A stretch of DNA of 12,529 nt, taken from contig RFMK01000134.1 of NCBI GenBank assembly GCA_009927705.1, positions 1 through 12,529 of the forward strand, read 5' to 3'. The stretch is from Actinomycetota bacterium (lineage in GTDB: Bacteria; Actinomycetota; Actinomycetes; Nanopelagicales; Nanopelagicaceae). The position numbers were made by a program, and so were the translations under genes. Below the pieces are notes generated by a model. The model made no database searches, had not been told where the DNA came from, and saw only the letters and a program-made list of their open reading frames with translations. Below are positions 1 to 6,300 of this stretch, one piece after another; position 1 is the stretch's first letter, and every line of letters begins with the position of its first letter.

Positions 1-1
1 C

Positions 2-118
2 CACTACTCCGCAATCCAGGGCAATGGCTACAAGTCCCTTGAAGAAGGTCAGTCAGTGACTTTCGAAGTCGTCCAAGGCCCAAAGGGTCCTCAGGCAGAC
101 CAGGTCACAGCTAACTAA
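2..118 (+). CDS. Cold-shock protein (CspA family), 3' end only
   Basis: The first 38 readable codons end at a TAA at 116-118 and give the C-terminal half of a cold-shock domain. The start lies to the left of the window. The protein begins with HYSAI, the end of the RNP2-type motif (usually VFVHYSAI), and continues with GYKSLEEGQ, VTFEVVQGPKGPQA and a short tail ending TAN. This is the standard layout of the roughly 67-residue actinobacterial single-domain cold-shock proteins, which bind single-stranded nucleic acid and act as RNA chaperones. A strong hairpin follows 18 bases after the stop. The paralogue cannot be told (CspA or another), so no symbol is given. Family assignment is firm from the motif run; the role is known from the family. 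Confidence 0.93.
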   Translation, partial: HYSAIQGNGYKSLEEGQSVTFEVVQGPKGPQADQVTAN

Positions 119-136
119 TTACCAAGTAACTAGTTT

Positions 137-167
137 AAAAAGCCCCAAGGAAACTTGGGGCTTTTTT
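137..167. terminator. Bidirectional intrinsic terminator between csp and the M23 peptidase gene
   Basis: A perfect 9-bp stem, AGCCCCAAG (141-149) with CTTGGGGCT (154-162), closes a GAAA tetraloop. A-T pairs from an A run on the left (137-140) and a T run on the right extend it. The run of six T at 162-167 gives a U tract for plus-strand transcripts, and the A run at 137-141 gives one for minus-strand transcripts. It can therefore end both the cold-shock gene and the convergent peptidase gene, whose stop codon (166-168) overlaps the hairpin's T tract. It is the only clear intrinsic terminator I see in the window. Confidence 0.93.
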
Positions 168-729
168 ATTTGCTCGCTTTTTCCTTCGCTGCAGCGATTG
201 CTTTCACCGGAGATAAATCTTTTCCGACTTTCCACGCATCAAGATACTTCCAAGGATAAAGAACTCCGCGACGAATCTTCCAATCTCCAGGCTTAGTTGG
301 ATAGGAGATTCCAAAATGAAGATGTGGCTTTGTGCCTCGAGCGCTTCCAGTTGAACCAACCTCGCCAAGTTTCTGTCCGGCTGTGACAACTACTCCAGGT
401 TCAATTCCAGGTTCGACTTTAGACAGGTGCGATCCGTAGTACCGAACGCCATCTTCTCCGATGATGGAGACTGACAATCCCCCGCGATCTTTTCCTAGAT
501 TTGTTTTGCCACTCCATAAGTCTTTGAGATTCACATCTTCAACTGTCCCATTTATCGGCGCTACAAAGGCGCAGCCTTTTTTCGCCTGAATATCTGTGGC
601 GGGATAGTCATGATGATACTTTCCATACGTTGCAGCGCAATTTGCTACCGGAAATACATAAATCGGTGCGGCCTGTGCTGCTGGCAGGCTCGAAAGCAAC
701 AAAATGCTTGCAAGCAAGTATTTCTTCAT
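166..729 (-). CDS. Secreted M23-family peptidase (LytM-like murein endopeptidase)
   Basis: The 187-residue protein has a Sec signal peptide (KK, a hydrophobic run at 4-16, then AAQA-A near residue 21) and a single M23 domain over about residues 24-145. Putative zinc ligands are visible: the HHDYPATD segment (H40 and D46) and the HLH triad at 136-138, with H101 as an additional conserved histidine. Peptidases of this family cut peptide cross-links in peptidoglycan outside the membrane. The HHDYPATDI spacing is the variant common in actinobacterial M23 proteins. The C-terminus is a short Ala/Lys-rich tail. The ATG overlaps the TGA of blh in an ATGA (726-729), so the two genes are probably translationally coupled. 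The gene ends in the bidirectional terminator. I see no obvious functional link to carotene cleavage. Confidence 0.9.
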   Translation of the reverse strand: MKKYLLASILLLSSLPAAQAAPIYVFPVANCAATYGKYHHDYPATDIQAKKGCAFVAPINGTVEDVNLKDLWSGKTNLGKDRGGLSVSIIGEDGVRYYGSHLSKVEPGIEPGVVVTAGQKLGEVGSTGSARGTKPHLHFGISYPTKPGDWKIRRGVLYPWKYLDAWKVGKDLSPVKAIAAAKEKASK

Positions 730-1682
730 CGTAAAGCCGCCTTATCTAATTTCGCAGTCACCATCATGTGCGGCACCGTGAGTGCCCAAACAACAACGAG
801 TGACAACCAGAGATATTCATCGCTGAGTTTTCCAGGTGTTTGTATTCCTATCAGCAGCGACACTATGAATGTCCCCACAAGTGCAGGAAGTCCAGGAATC
901 ACCGCCTGGCGAAAGGCGCGCGCCGGACGATTCTCAGAAATGAATTTCTGAGAACTCTTCAAGTTAAGAGTGAGGCGGGCCGTATGGCGCATCGCGTGCC
1001 ACATCCCAAAGTAGGCAGCAAAAGCAACCAAGGGCGGAGTCAATAGAGCAAGAGCAGAGAGAATCAAAAGATCGGCGATATCACGCCAACGTTTAGAAAA
1101 TGCCAAGACCAATGTTGCAAGGGTTGTAATGAAAAGAACGGCTGCCATCAATTCTGAATCCAATCCCCCATGCCAATTTACGAGGTCCTTATTCACAGCA
1201 GACAGAGCACTTGTACTTCGCTCATTGGTCAGAGGAATTATCACGGGTAGCGAACCAGCTGAGAGCGCGTAAAGAAGTTGAGCTATCGGACTTAAATGAT
1301 TGGATTGGTTCGCCCGATCGCCCTCTGTAATGAATGCTGCATCACCTATCCCGAAATGCAGCGCGCTCATGATGACTACGCCTATAAAACCAATCACATT
1401 CCATGTGAGTATCGCCCACACTGCAATCGCAGCAATTGCTATATAAACCAAGATGAAGATGGCCATCCTGGAAAATGATGCGCGCGGTAACGTCACAAGA
1501 TGATCTAAAGCTCCGTGAGGTATTCCTACAGCAAGCGCCACTAGCGCAATAATGACTTGCCACGTCATGCTGGAATTGTCGATGTAGCTTCCCAGGACTA
1601 ATGAGAGAACCACCACCGAGGCAACGGCGAAGCTAGAAATGCGGCGTGTGTTGTCGAAAATCTTCGCTTGCGCGGACGACAT
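726..1682 (-). CDS. blh: Brp/Blh-family beta-carotene 15,15'-dioxygenase (retinal synthesis)
   Basis: The 318-residue polytopic membrane protein carries the histidine motifs of the Brp/Blh family: GIPHGALDH (H56, H61), SALHFGIGD (H109), WHAMRH (H229, H233) and VPHMM (H305). In the family these histidines hold the iron of an enzyme that splits beta-carotene into two retinals. Several hydrophobic segments are evident (about 18-33, 42-55, 72-110, 132-150, 178-195, 202-228, 262-280, 289-305). The gene diverges from the lycopene cyclase genes that make its substrate. The start at 1682 is preceded six bases upstream by TACTGT, with TG one base before it (extended -10), so the message is probably leaderless. 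Retinal would serve a rhodopsin, not encoded here. The identification is strong; rhodopsin coupling is inferred. Confidence 0.92.
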   Translation of the reverse strand: MSSAQAKIFDNTRRISSFAVASVVVLSLVLGSYIDNSSMTWQVIIALVALAVGIPHGALDHLVTLPRASFSRMAIFILVYIAIAAIAVWAILTWNVIGFIGVVIMSALHFGIGDAAFITEGDRANQSNHLSPIAQLLYALSAGSLPVIIPLTNERSTSALSAVNKDLVNWHGGLDSELMAAVLFITTLATLVLAFSKRWRDIADLLILSALALLTPPLVAFAAYFGMWHAMRHTARLTLNLKSSQKFISENRPARAFRQAVIPGLPALVGTFIVSLLIGIQTPGKLSDEYLWLSLVVVWALTVPHMMVTAKLDKAALR

Positions 1683-1688
1683 ATGAGG

Positions 1689-1697
1689 ACAGTATCA
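1689..1697 (-). promoter_or_regulatory. Probable extended -10 promoter of blh (leaderless)
   Basis: Read on the minus strand the sequence is TGATACTGT: a TGN extension followed by TACTGT (1694-1689), then six bases (CCTCAT), then the ATG at 1682. That spacing puts the transcription start at or next to the A of the start codon. No good -35 is visible, which fits an extended -10 promoter. Inferred from sequence only. Confidence 0.5.
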
Positions 1698-1700
1698 AAA

Positions 1701-1718
1701 TCACAATAAGTATTGTGA
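1701..1718. promoter_or_regulatory. 18-bp palindrome in the blh/crtYc divergent region, candidate operator
   Basis: TCACAATA-AG-TATTGTGA is a perfect 8+8 inverted repeat with a 2-bp centre. It lies in the 48-bp gap between blh and crtYc. Its right arm contains TATTGT (1711-1716), the best -10 candidate for crtYc, and its left arm ends six bases upstream of the blh -10. A dimeric regulator bound here could control both the making and the cleavage of beta-carotene. The half sites point the opposite way from a CRP site (TGTGA-N6-TCACA). No regulator gene is next to it, so the binding protein is unknown. Confidence 0.5.
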
Positions 1719-1730
1719 GAAACTAACGAG

Positions 1731-2069
1731 ATGTCGCTCGGATTAGAGCTCTCAAACTGGTCATACGTAGCAATGCTTCTCTTTGTTGTCGTGGGTTCTT
1801 GGTGGCTTGAGTTCGCATTCAAGATAAAGGTGCTTCGTCGCCCACGTATCCTCGTCACGGCAATCCTTCCAGTTTCGGTTTTCTTCTTGATGTGGGATGC
1901 ATTCGCGATCAATCAGAAACATTGGACCTTTGACAGCGAACAAATCTTGGGAATTTTTGGACCGCTCAATATTCCCCTTGAGGAATATCTGTTTTTCTTG
2001 ATTATCCCAATGGCGGCAGTCTTGACTCTAGAAGGCGTTAAAGTCGTAATGAAAAAGGTCAAGCGATGA
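1731..2069 (+). CDS. crtYc: Lycopene cyclase subunit CrtYc (heterodimeric type)
   Basis: The 112-residue protein has three hydrophobic spans (about residues 12-28, 41-55 and 87-103). It carries the signature of the small actinobacterial lycopene cyclase domain: MWDAFAI near the middle and the acidic IPLEEYLFF motif near residues 81-89. With CrtYd it forms the membrane heterodimer that cyclises the ends of lycopene. Because Blh is next door, the product here is probably beta-carotene. It ends in an ATGA overlap with crtYd. The ATG at 1731 fits the family's N-terminal length. No strong ribosome-binding site is seen; GTGAGAA at 1715-1721 is only a weak candidate. The subunit could also act on C50 precursors as in Corynebacterium, but that is less likely beside blh. 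Confidence 0.88.
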   Translation: MSLGLELSNWSYVAMLLFVVVGSWWLEFAFKIKVLRRPRILVTAILPVSVFFLMWDAFAINQKHWTFDSEQILGIFGPLNIPLEEYLFFLIIPMAAVLTLEGVKVVMKKVKR

Positions 2070-2392
2070 GATTTGAACTTTCTTACACTCAAATCACCGT
2101 ATACGCACTGATCATTACGATTTTCTTCGATATGTTCCTAACGAAGAACTCACTTCTTTCGACGCTTCGCTTCTGGATCAGCTACGGAATCATTTTCCCA
2201 TTCCAACTCTTCACAAATTGGTGGTTAACTTCGAGAGAAATTGTCGCTTACAACCCAGACTCCATCATCGGTCTCCGGCTCGCAGGCGCCCCAATCGAAG
2301 ACCTGATCTTCGGATTCGCCATGATTCTTGCAGTCATGAGTATGTGGGAAACTATGCTCCGCAGACGTGGGGGCAGTAGCTCAGTTGGTTAG
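2066..2392 (+). CDS. crtYd: Lycopene cyclase subunit CrtYd (heterodimeric type)
   Basis: The 108-residue membrane protein is the partner of CrtYc. It starts within the crtYc stop (ATGA, 2066-2069), which points to coupled translation in equal amounts. The family motif YNPDSIIGLRL followed by APIEDLIFGF (about residues 62-84) is present, with the acidic pair E-D that matches the EE of CrtYc. Three hydrophobic spans are visible (about 9-25, 35-53 and 79-93). The stop TAG (2390-2392) falls inside the D arm of the following tRNA gene. The last seven residues (GGSSSVG) are therefore encoded by tRNA sequence, directly after an RRR stretch that looks like the natural end of the last helix. Function is well supported by motif and neighbour; the tail is probably not functional. 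Confidence 0.87.
   Translation: MRFELSYTQITVYALIITIFFDMFLTKNSLLSTLRFWISYGIIFPFQLFTNWWLTSREIVAYNPDSIIGLRLAGAPIEDLIFGFAMILAVMSMWETMLRRRGGSSSVG
2353..2358 (+). promoter_or_regulatory. Possible internal -10 for the CAU tRNA, inside crtYd
   Basis: TATGCT lies 11 bases before the mature 5' end of the tRNA and would start a transcript about five bases upstream of it. A weak TTGCAG (2328-2333) could be the -35, but the 19-bp spacing is long. An own promoter would let the tRNA be made independently of the carotenoid genes. The match is weak. Confidence 0.25.
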
Positions 2393-2443
2393 AGCCCCGG
2401 ACTCATAATCTGGTCGTCGTAGGTTCGAGCCCTACCTGCCCCA
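2370..2443 (+). tRNA. tRNA with CAU anticodon (elongator Met, or Ile2 read after lysidine modification)
   Basis: It folds as a full cloverleaf. The acceptor stem GGGGCAG/CTGCCCC is perfect, the D stem is GCTC/GAGC, the anticodon stem CCGGA/TCTGG has one G-T pair with loop CTCATAA (anticodon CAT), the variable loop has five bases, and the T arm is GTAGG-TTCGAGC-CCTAC. The discriminator is A at 2443, and CCA is not encoded. It is not the initiator tRNA, because position 1 pairs normally with position 72. A CAU anticodon alone does not separate elongator Met from Ile2. The acceptor differs from the GGCGGGG usual for actinobacterial elongator Met, which leans slightly toward Ile2. Its first 23 bases are also the 3' end of crtYd. 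Confidence 0.95.
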
Positions 2444-2462
2444 CATGCTTGATAACTAAGAG

Positions 2463-2467
2463 AGGAG
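2463..2467 (+). promoter_or_regulatory. Shine-Dalgarno site that sets the start of the 81-residue membrane protein
   Basis: AGGAG sits five bases before the ATG at 2473. It is the clearest ribosome-binding site in the window and argues against the in-frame TTG at 2449, which lies upstream of it. Its presence fits an internal gene in a longer transcript, unlike the apparently leaderless genes elsewhere in the window. Confidence 0.7.
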
Positions 2468-2472
2468 TCAAA

Positions 2473-2718
2473 ATGGAACGAGTGAATTACCTGCGCTATG
2501 TTGCCTATGCGTTACTTGCAATTGGCCTTATTAATCTGCGCTACCAATCAGGTGAAAGCAATCTTGCGACTAGAACTCTCATCATCGTTGGTACTGGCGC
2601 TATCATTTTTAGCCTAACTTTCTTTGAACCAGGCAAGAAATTCATATCGAGCAAAGTTGGCAAGACCATTACGTGGATCATTGCCATTACTGCAATGCTC
2701 TTCGCCATTCTTAATTAG
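2473..2718 (+). CDS. Small three-helix membrane protein, unknown function
   Basis: The 81-residue protein has three hydrophobic stretches long enough to cross the membrane (about residues 6-22, 34-51 and 64-80), with a short Lys-rich segment (EPGKKFISSKVGK) between the second and third. I recognise no motif and do not assign a function. The ATG at 2473 is chosen over the in-frame TTG at 2449 because AGGAG lies five bases ahead of it. The gene lies 29 bp after the tRNA and 8 bp before the next gene on the same strand, so it is probably part of one transcript with the DnaX-like and lysozyme genes. It is real rather than spurious on the evidence of its ribosome-binding site, tight spacing and clean hydrophobic pattern. 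Confidence 0.7.
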   Translation: MERVNYLRYVAYALLAIGLINLRYQSGESNLATRTLIIVGTGAIIFSLTFFEPGKKFISSKVGKTITWIIAITAMLFAILN

Positions 2719-2726
2719 TTATTGGC

Positions 2727-2996
2727 ATGGACCGGCTCGATCTCTCCACTCTCAAGAGTCGATGGAATGAAGTACTTGACCTTCTTGAGCAAGAAAACCG
2801 CATCGCATGGCTGGCATTTTTTGATGCTCGATTAGTAAGTCTTGATAACAATAACTTGAAGTTGAGTTTTGTAGATGCTGAGAAACTCAGCGGCGCGCAT
2901 GACTATGCATATGTAAGGAAAGACTCACACCGCGCCGCACTGGAGGCAGCGATAAAGAGCATATTTGGGATTTCGGTCGTCATAATTACTGAGTGA
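2727..2996 (+). CDS. Small protein resembling the C-terminal domain of DNA polymerase III gamma/tau (DnaX)
   Basis: The 89-residue soluble protein follows the pattern of the actinobacterial DnaX C-terminal domain. A helix opens with W (RWNEVLDLLEQENRIAW), then come A-x-x-V-S-L-D, a strand (NNLKLSF), and a closing helix (AALEAAIKSIFG) with a final beta strand. In DnaX this region follows the AAA+ ATPase and binds other polymerase III subunits. No ATPase part is present here. It may be a freestanding paralogue or a diverged domain with another role; the match is by pattern only. The ATG at 2727 lies 8 bp after the preceding stop. The end overlaps the GTG of the lysozyme gene (GTGA, 2993-2996), which suggests coupling. 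Functional confidence is moderate; that it is a gene is likely. Confidence 0.6.
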   Translation: MDRLDLSTLKSRWNEVLDLLEQENRIAWLAFFDARLVSLDNNNLKLSFVDAEKLSGAHDYAYVRKDSHRAALEAAIKSIFGISVVIITE

Positions 2997-4609
2997 TTCG
3001 CGCCCGAACATTCATTCTGGCAGTCGTAGCCGCGTTGGCCGTCAGCCTTATCTCGCCTGCTTATGCCGCGAATCCGACCTCGAGCTTCTTTCTCGTTCAA
3101 ACTCCTTCATTTCCCGAATACAAAGTTACTTTTCATGGAGTAATCAAGCCGAAAGTTAAGAATGCGATTGTAAAAATTGATGTCCGACTCAACAATCAAT
3201 GGGTCGATACAAAATTACGAGCGCGATCAACGGCTAGCGGTGCTTGGAAGGTCTCGGTTCGTGCCACAGCGTTAGAGAGTCAAGCGAGTTATCGGGCACA
3301 AGTTTCGATTGGTAAGAAAGTCATCACGACCAAATCGCAAAGTCTCAGCATTAAACAGCCACCGGAATTGAGCGCTCCCGAGCAATTAATAGCGCTCACC
3401 GGGCCTGGTGGACGTATTCATGGAACCGATGTGAGCCGATGGCAGCATCCCGGAGATAAACCGATTGATTTTGTGAAGATGTATAACGCGGGAATCCGTT
3501 TCGTCATGATTAAAGCTTCTGATACCCGCGATGATGCGGATGCACTTGCGCTGAAATATCTTTTGATGGACCGCAACGCAGCTCAAGCAGCGGGTATCTA
3601 TACCGGCTATTACCACTACACAATTCTTCCTAACACGACTGATCCTGACGCCGTCATTCGCGACGCTCAAGCTCAGGCACAGAAAGCTATTTGGCGACTT
3701 TCAAGTCTCGGTGGTTACACTGAAAGAGATCTGCCTTACGCACTTGATCTAGAAAATAATTGCGTTGCAGCTTCAAATGGAAATTGCACAAAATATGCTC
3801 AACGATCTCTTGTAACGCTGTGGGCCGAAACATGGTTAGAGATTATGTATGAAAAGACTGGACGTAAACCTTTCTTCTATTCATATCCTACTTTTATGGA
3901 ACAAGCGATGGTGCGCAGCGCGAAACTCCGCGAATATCCGCTCTGGAAAGCGCAATACGGAATCAATCCTGCTGACCCAACTGCAGAACCGGGTCGGAAG
4001 ATTTTTGGCTGTTTTGTGCATTCCTGGTCGACATCAGAATGTTCATCCTTGTGGCAGATATGGCAGTACTCCTCTTGCGGCTATGGCGATCGATATGGCG
4101 TGGCCTCCAGCCGCATTGACCTAAATGTATTCCGGGGCGATACATCATCCTTCCTGCAACTAACTCGCGGTATTTGGACGCCACAAACAGCAGATTTACT
4201 ACCAGTCAACGAACCCACCTCCATGTTGATAACGAGCGTCGCTGCAACGAGTACAGATAAATCAGTGAAGATAAAAGTAGAAGTTAAACGTCCATCCGGA
4301 ACACCAGTTATCACTGGCACTGTAGCGTTTCGGTTAAATCCTGGACCTAATGGTGAAGCGCCGAAGAAGGTTGATCAAACGCCTGTGCGGGATGCGGCCG
4401 GAGTTTGGACGCTGACGTTGCAAAAGTTACCGGCTGGTCTAACCGAAGGTTATGTCGCATATGTAGATCAGACCAAAACCCATTCTGAGAATCGCCAAGA
4501 TCTTTCATTCACATTAGTCCAAGGACCTGAAGTAACGGCAAGTCCTACACCCACGCCAACAAAGTTTCCTGTGCCGGTTGATTCGTGCAAGAATCAAATT
4601 AGAAATTAA
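2993..4609 (+). CDS. Secreted GH25 lysozyme (N-acetylmuramidase) with flanking Ig-like domains
   Basis: The 538-residue protein has a signal peptide cut after about AYA-A (residue 26), a beta-rich Ig-like segment (about 30-120), and a GH25 muramidase domain (about 142-385). A second Ig-like domain (about 410-510) and a Pro/Thr-rich tail follow. GH25 marks are GTDVSRWQ (D146), ALDLE (D252, E254), PFFYSYPTFM, LWKAQYG, WQIWQYSS and RIDLNVF (D376). The family cuts the beta-1,4 bond between MurNAc and GlcNAc in peptidoglycan. Paired cysteines (C257/C265 and C340/C350) suit an exported protein. The GTG start is in a GTGA overlap with the preceding gene. Its TAA shares four bases (TTAA) with the stop of glpD on the other strand. 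There is no sortase motif or C-terminal anchor. Cell-wall remodelling is the likely role, but a bacteriolytic one is possible. Confidence 0.9.
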   Translation: MIRARTFILAVVAALAVSLISPAYAANPTSSFFLVQTPSFPEYKVTFHGVIKPKVKNAIVKIDVRLNNQWVDTKLRARSTASGAWKVSVRATALESQASYRAQVSIGKKVITTKSQSLSIKQPPELSAPEQLIALTGPGGRIHGTDVSRWQHPGDKPIDFVKMYNAGIRFVMIKASDTRDDADALALKYLLMDRNAAQAAGIYTGYYHYTILPNTTDPDAVIRDAQAQAQKAIWRLSSLGGYTERDLPYALDLENNCVAASNGNCTKYAQRSLVTLWAETWLEIMYEKTGRKPFFYSYPTFMEQAMVRSAKLREYPLWKAQYGINPADPTAEPGRKIFGCFVHSWSTSECSSLWQIWQYSSCGYGDRYGVASSRIDLNVFRGDTSSFLQLTRGIWTPQTADLLPVNEPTSMLITSVAATSTDKSVKIKVEVKRPSGTPVITGTVAFRLNPGPNGEAPKKVDQTPVRDAAGVWTLTLQKLPAGLTEGYVAYVDQTKTHSENRQDLSFTLVQGPEVTASPTPTPTKFPVPVDSCKNQIRN

Positions 4610-6273
4610 CTTACTTTCGCCTTCGACTTTTTCGCGTTAGTGAACTCATCGTTCTGCCGGTCAACTAAATCCTTATATACCTTCATGGACGCTTTCTTAG
4701 CTGCAGCATTCCATCCCAGTGGTCCAGCAATTAGATTAGCGACCTCATCCAAAACTGATAATCCTTGGTCTGAAGCTTCGAATGCAATTCTTGTTCGTCG
4801 AGATAAAACATCATCGACACTGCGAGCACCTTCATGAGTTACGGCATAGAGAATCTCAGCTTTGAGATAGGGAAGATTTTCCATTAATTGCTCGCTGAGT
4901 TTCGAATTACTCTTTAATGGTTCTAGAACTTCGTCCAATAAAGATCCATAACGATTTAGAAGATGTTCGATAGTTTCTTCGCTAACTGAATACTGCGCCG
5001 CAAGACGTGGAATTTGATTCATTAAGACGGAATAACCCTCAGCGCCAACAATTGCTAAAGTCTCAGTGACCGAATCAGGAACAATCTTTCGTAGATGATT
5101 TATTGCCTCATTCACGGCATCTTCCGCCATCACGCGATATGTGGTGTATTTTCCACCCGCAATCGAGACGAAACCCGGGGTCGGGCTATCAACGACGTGC
5201 TCACGAGACAGTTTCGTTGTAGGCGAATCTGGATCAGTTGAGACGAGCGGACGTAAGCCTGCAAATACTCCGATAACTTGGTCGCGCCGAAGTTTAGGCT
5301 CCAAGACTCGATTCGCTTGATTGATGATGTATGTGACATCTTCGCTGGTAGCTAACGGTTCTTCGCGACTCTCGTCGTAGTCAGTATCAGTCGTTCCGAC
5401 AATCCATTTATCGCCCCAAGGAATAATGAAGAGGACTGAGATATCAGTCTTGATGATGACGCCCGTCTCAGATTTGATTGCGCTTCCAGGTACAACGATA
5501 TGCGCGCCCTTCGACATGCGAACTGCGTACCCGGGTTTAACTCCGAACTTTGCATATAGAGGATCGGTCCAAACGCCTGCTGCCATGATTGTGGATTTCG
5601 CTTTTACCTTAATCAGATCGCCAGTCTCATTGTCGATGATGTGAGCGCCGACAACTTTCTTCCCGTTCATGATCAATTCACTGCAGGTAGTCCGTGTTGT
5701 GATAACCGCTCCATACTTTGCGGCAGTACGCGCAATTGACATCGTATGTCGAGCATCGTCTACTTGCGCGTCAAAATACTGATATCCCCCAGTAACGACA
5801 TCAAGTCGCAACGATGGGGCGATCTCACTGATTCGCTTCTGCGTTAAATGTTTATGCCACGGTAATGCGCGCTTGAATCCGCGGAGCGCGTCATAAAGCG
5901 CCATTCCCGCGCCTACATATGTGCGTTCCTTCAACTTCTCTTGCAGCGGATAGAGAAATGAGACGGGCTTTACTAGATGCGGTGACAAAGTACTAACCAT
6001 CAGCTCGCGCTCATGGAGCGCTTCTCTTACCAATTTAAAGTCATATTGTTCAAGGTATCGCAATCCACCGTGGATCAATTTTGAGGATTTAGATGAAGTG
6101 CCAGAAGCGAAATCGGAACTTTCAACCAACGCTACGGTTAGTCCACGCGATGCTGCATCAAGTGCGATTCCAACCCCGTTGATGCCGCCACCGATGACAA
6201 GAACATCAAATTCTTCAGAAGCCAGAGATGCAAGCGCAGCCGATCTTTGCGTTGGATTAAGGCTCGAATTCAT
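4606..6273 (-). CDS. glpD: Aerobic glycerol-3-phosphate dehydrogenase (FAD)
   Basis: The 555-residue flavoprotein oxidises sn-glycerol-3-phosphate to dihydroxyacetone phosphate and passes electrons to quinone at the inner face of the membrane. The N-terminal Rossmann motif is GGGINGVG (residues 28-35), followed by GTSSKSSKLIHGG and RYLEQ, all typical of GlpD. The FAD oxidoreductase core contains GTTDTDYD and GLRPLV, then AGGKYTTYRVMAED near residue 415, and the C-terminal helical domain follows. The frame is open to 6387, but that start would run through the start of divergent glpK; ATG 6273 (MNSSLNPTQR) gives the usual length. It is divergent from glpK across 27 bp. The stop is shared as TTAA with the lysozyme gene. 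Identification is firm. Confidence 0.95.
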   Translation of the reverse strand: MNSSLNPTQRSAALASLASEEFDVLVIGGGINGVGIALDAASRGLTVALVESSDFASGTSSKSSKLIHGGLRYLEQYDFKLVREALHERELMVSTLSPHLVKPVSFLYPLQEKLKERTYVGAGMALYDALRGFKRALPWHKHLTQKRISEIAPSLRLDVVTGGYQYFDAQVDDARHTMSIARTAAKYGAVITTRTTCSELIMNGKKVVGAHIIDNETGDLIKVKAKSTIMAAGVWTDPLYAKFGVKPGYAVRMSKGAHIVVPGSAIKSETGVIIKTDISVLFIIPWGDKWIVGTTDTDYDESREEPLATSEDVTYIINQANRVLEPKLRRDQVIGVFAGLRPLVSTDPDSPTTKLSREHVVDSPTPGFVSIAGGKYTTYRVMAEDAVNEAINHLRKIVPDSVTETLAIVGAEGYSVLMNQIPRLAAQYSVSEETIEHLLNRYGSLLDEVLEPLKSNSKLSEQLMENLPYLKAEILYAVTHEGARSVDDVLSRRTRIAFEASDQGLSVLDEVANLIAGPLGWNAAAKKASMKVYKDLVDRQNDEFTNAKKSKAKVS

Positions 6274-6287
6274 CTGGGTCACAGGCT

Positions 6288-6294
6288 TAGGATA
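6288..6294. promoter_or_regulatory. TAGGATA: candidate shared -10 of glpK and glpD
   Basis: On the plus strand TAGGAT is followed by seven bases and the ATG of glpK (6301), the spacing of a leaderless message. On the minus strand the same heptamer reads TATCCTA; TATCCT would start glpD with a leader of about eight bases. TA-NNN-TA symmetry allows RNA polymerase to start in both directions from one element, a known property of bacterial promoters. Only 27 bp separate the two genes, so the promoters must overlap. Confidence 0.55.
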
Positions 6295-6300
6295 CGCGCT

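Noticed and set aside
1701..1718. CRP/cAMP receptor site
   Set aside because: CRP sites are TGTGA-N6-TCACA; here the arms are in the reverse order, so it is a different palindrome.
1731..2392. A complete carotenoid-to-rhodopsin cluster
   Set aside because: Only the cyclase subunits and Blh are here; no frame resembles crtE, crtB, crtI or a rhodopsin.
6247..6300. Upstream in-frame ATG for GlpK at 6247
   Set aside because: It would lie inside glpD, and the family begins immediately before LDQGT. A -10 element sits seven bases before ATG 6301.
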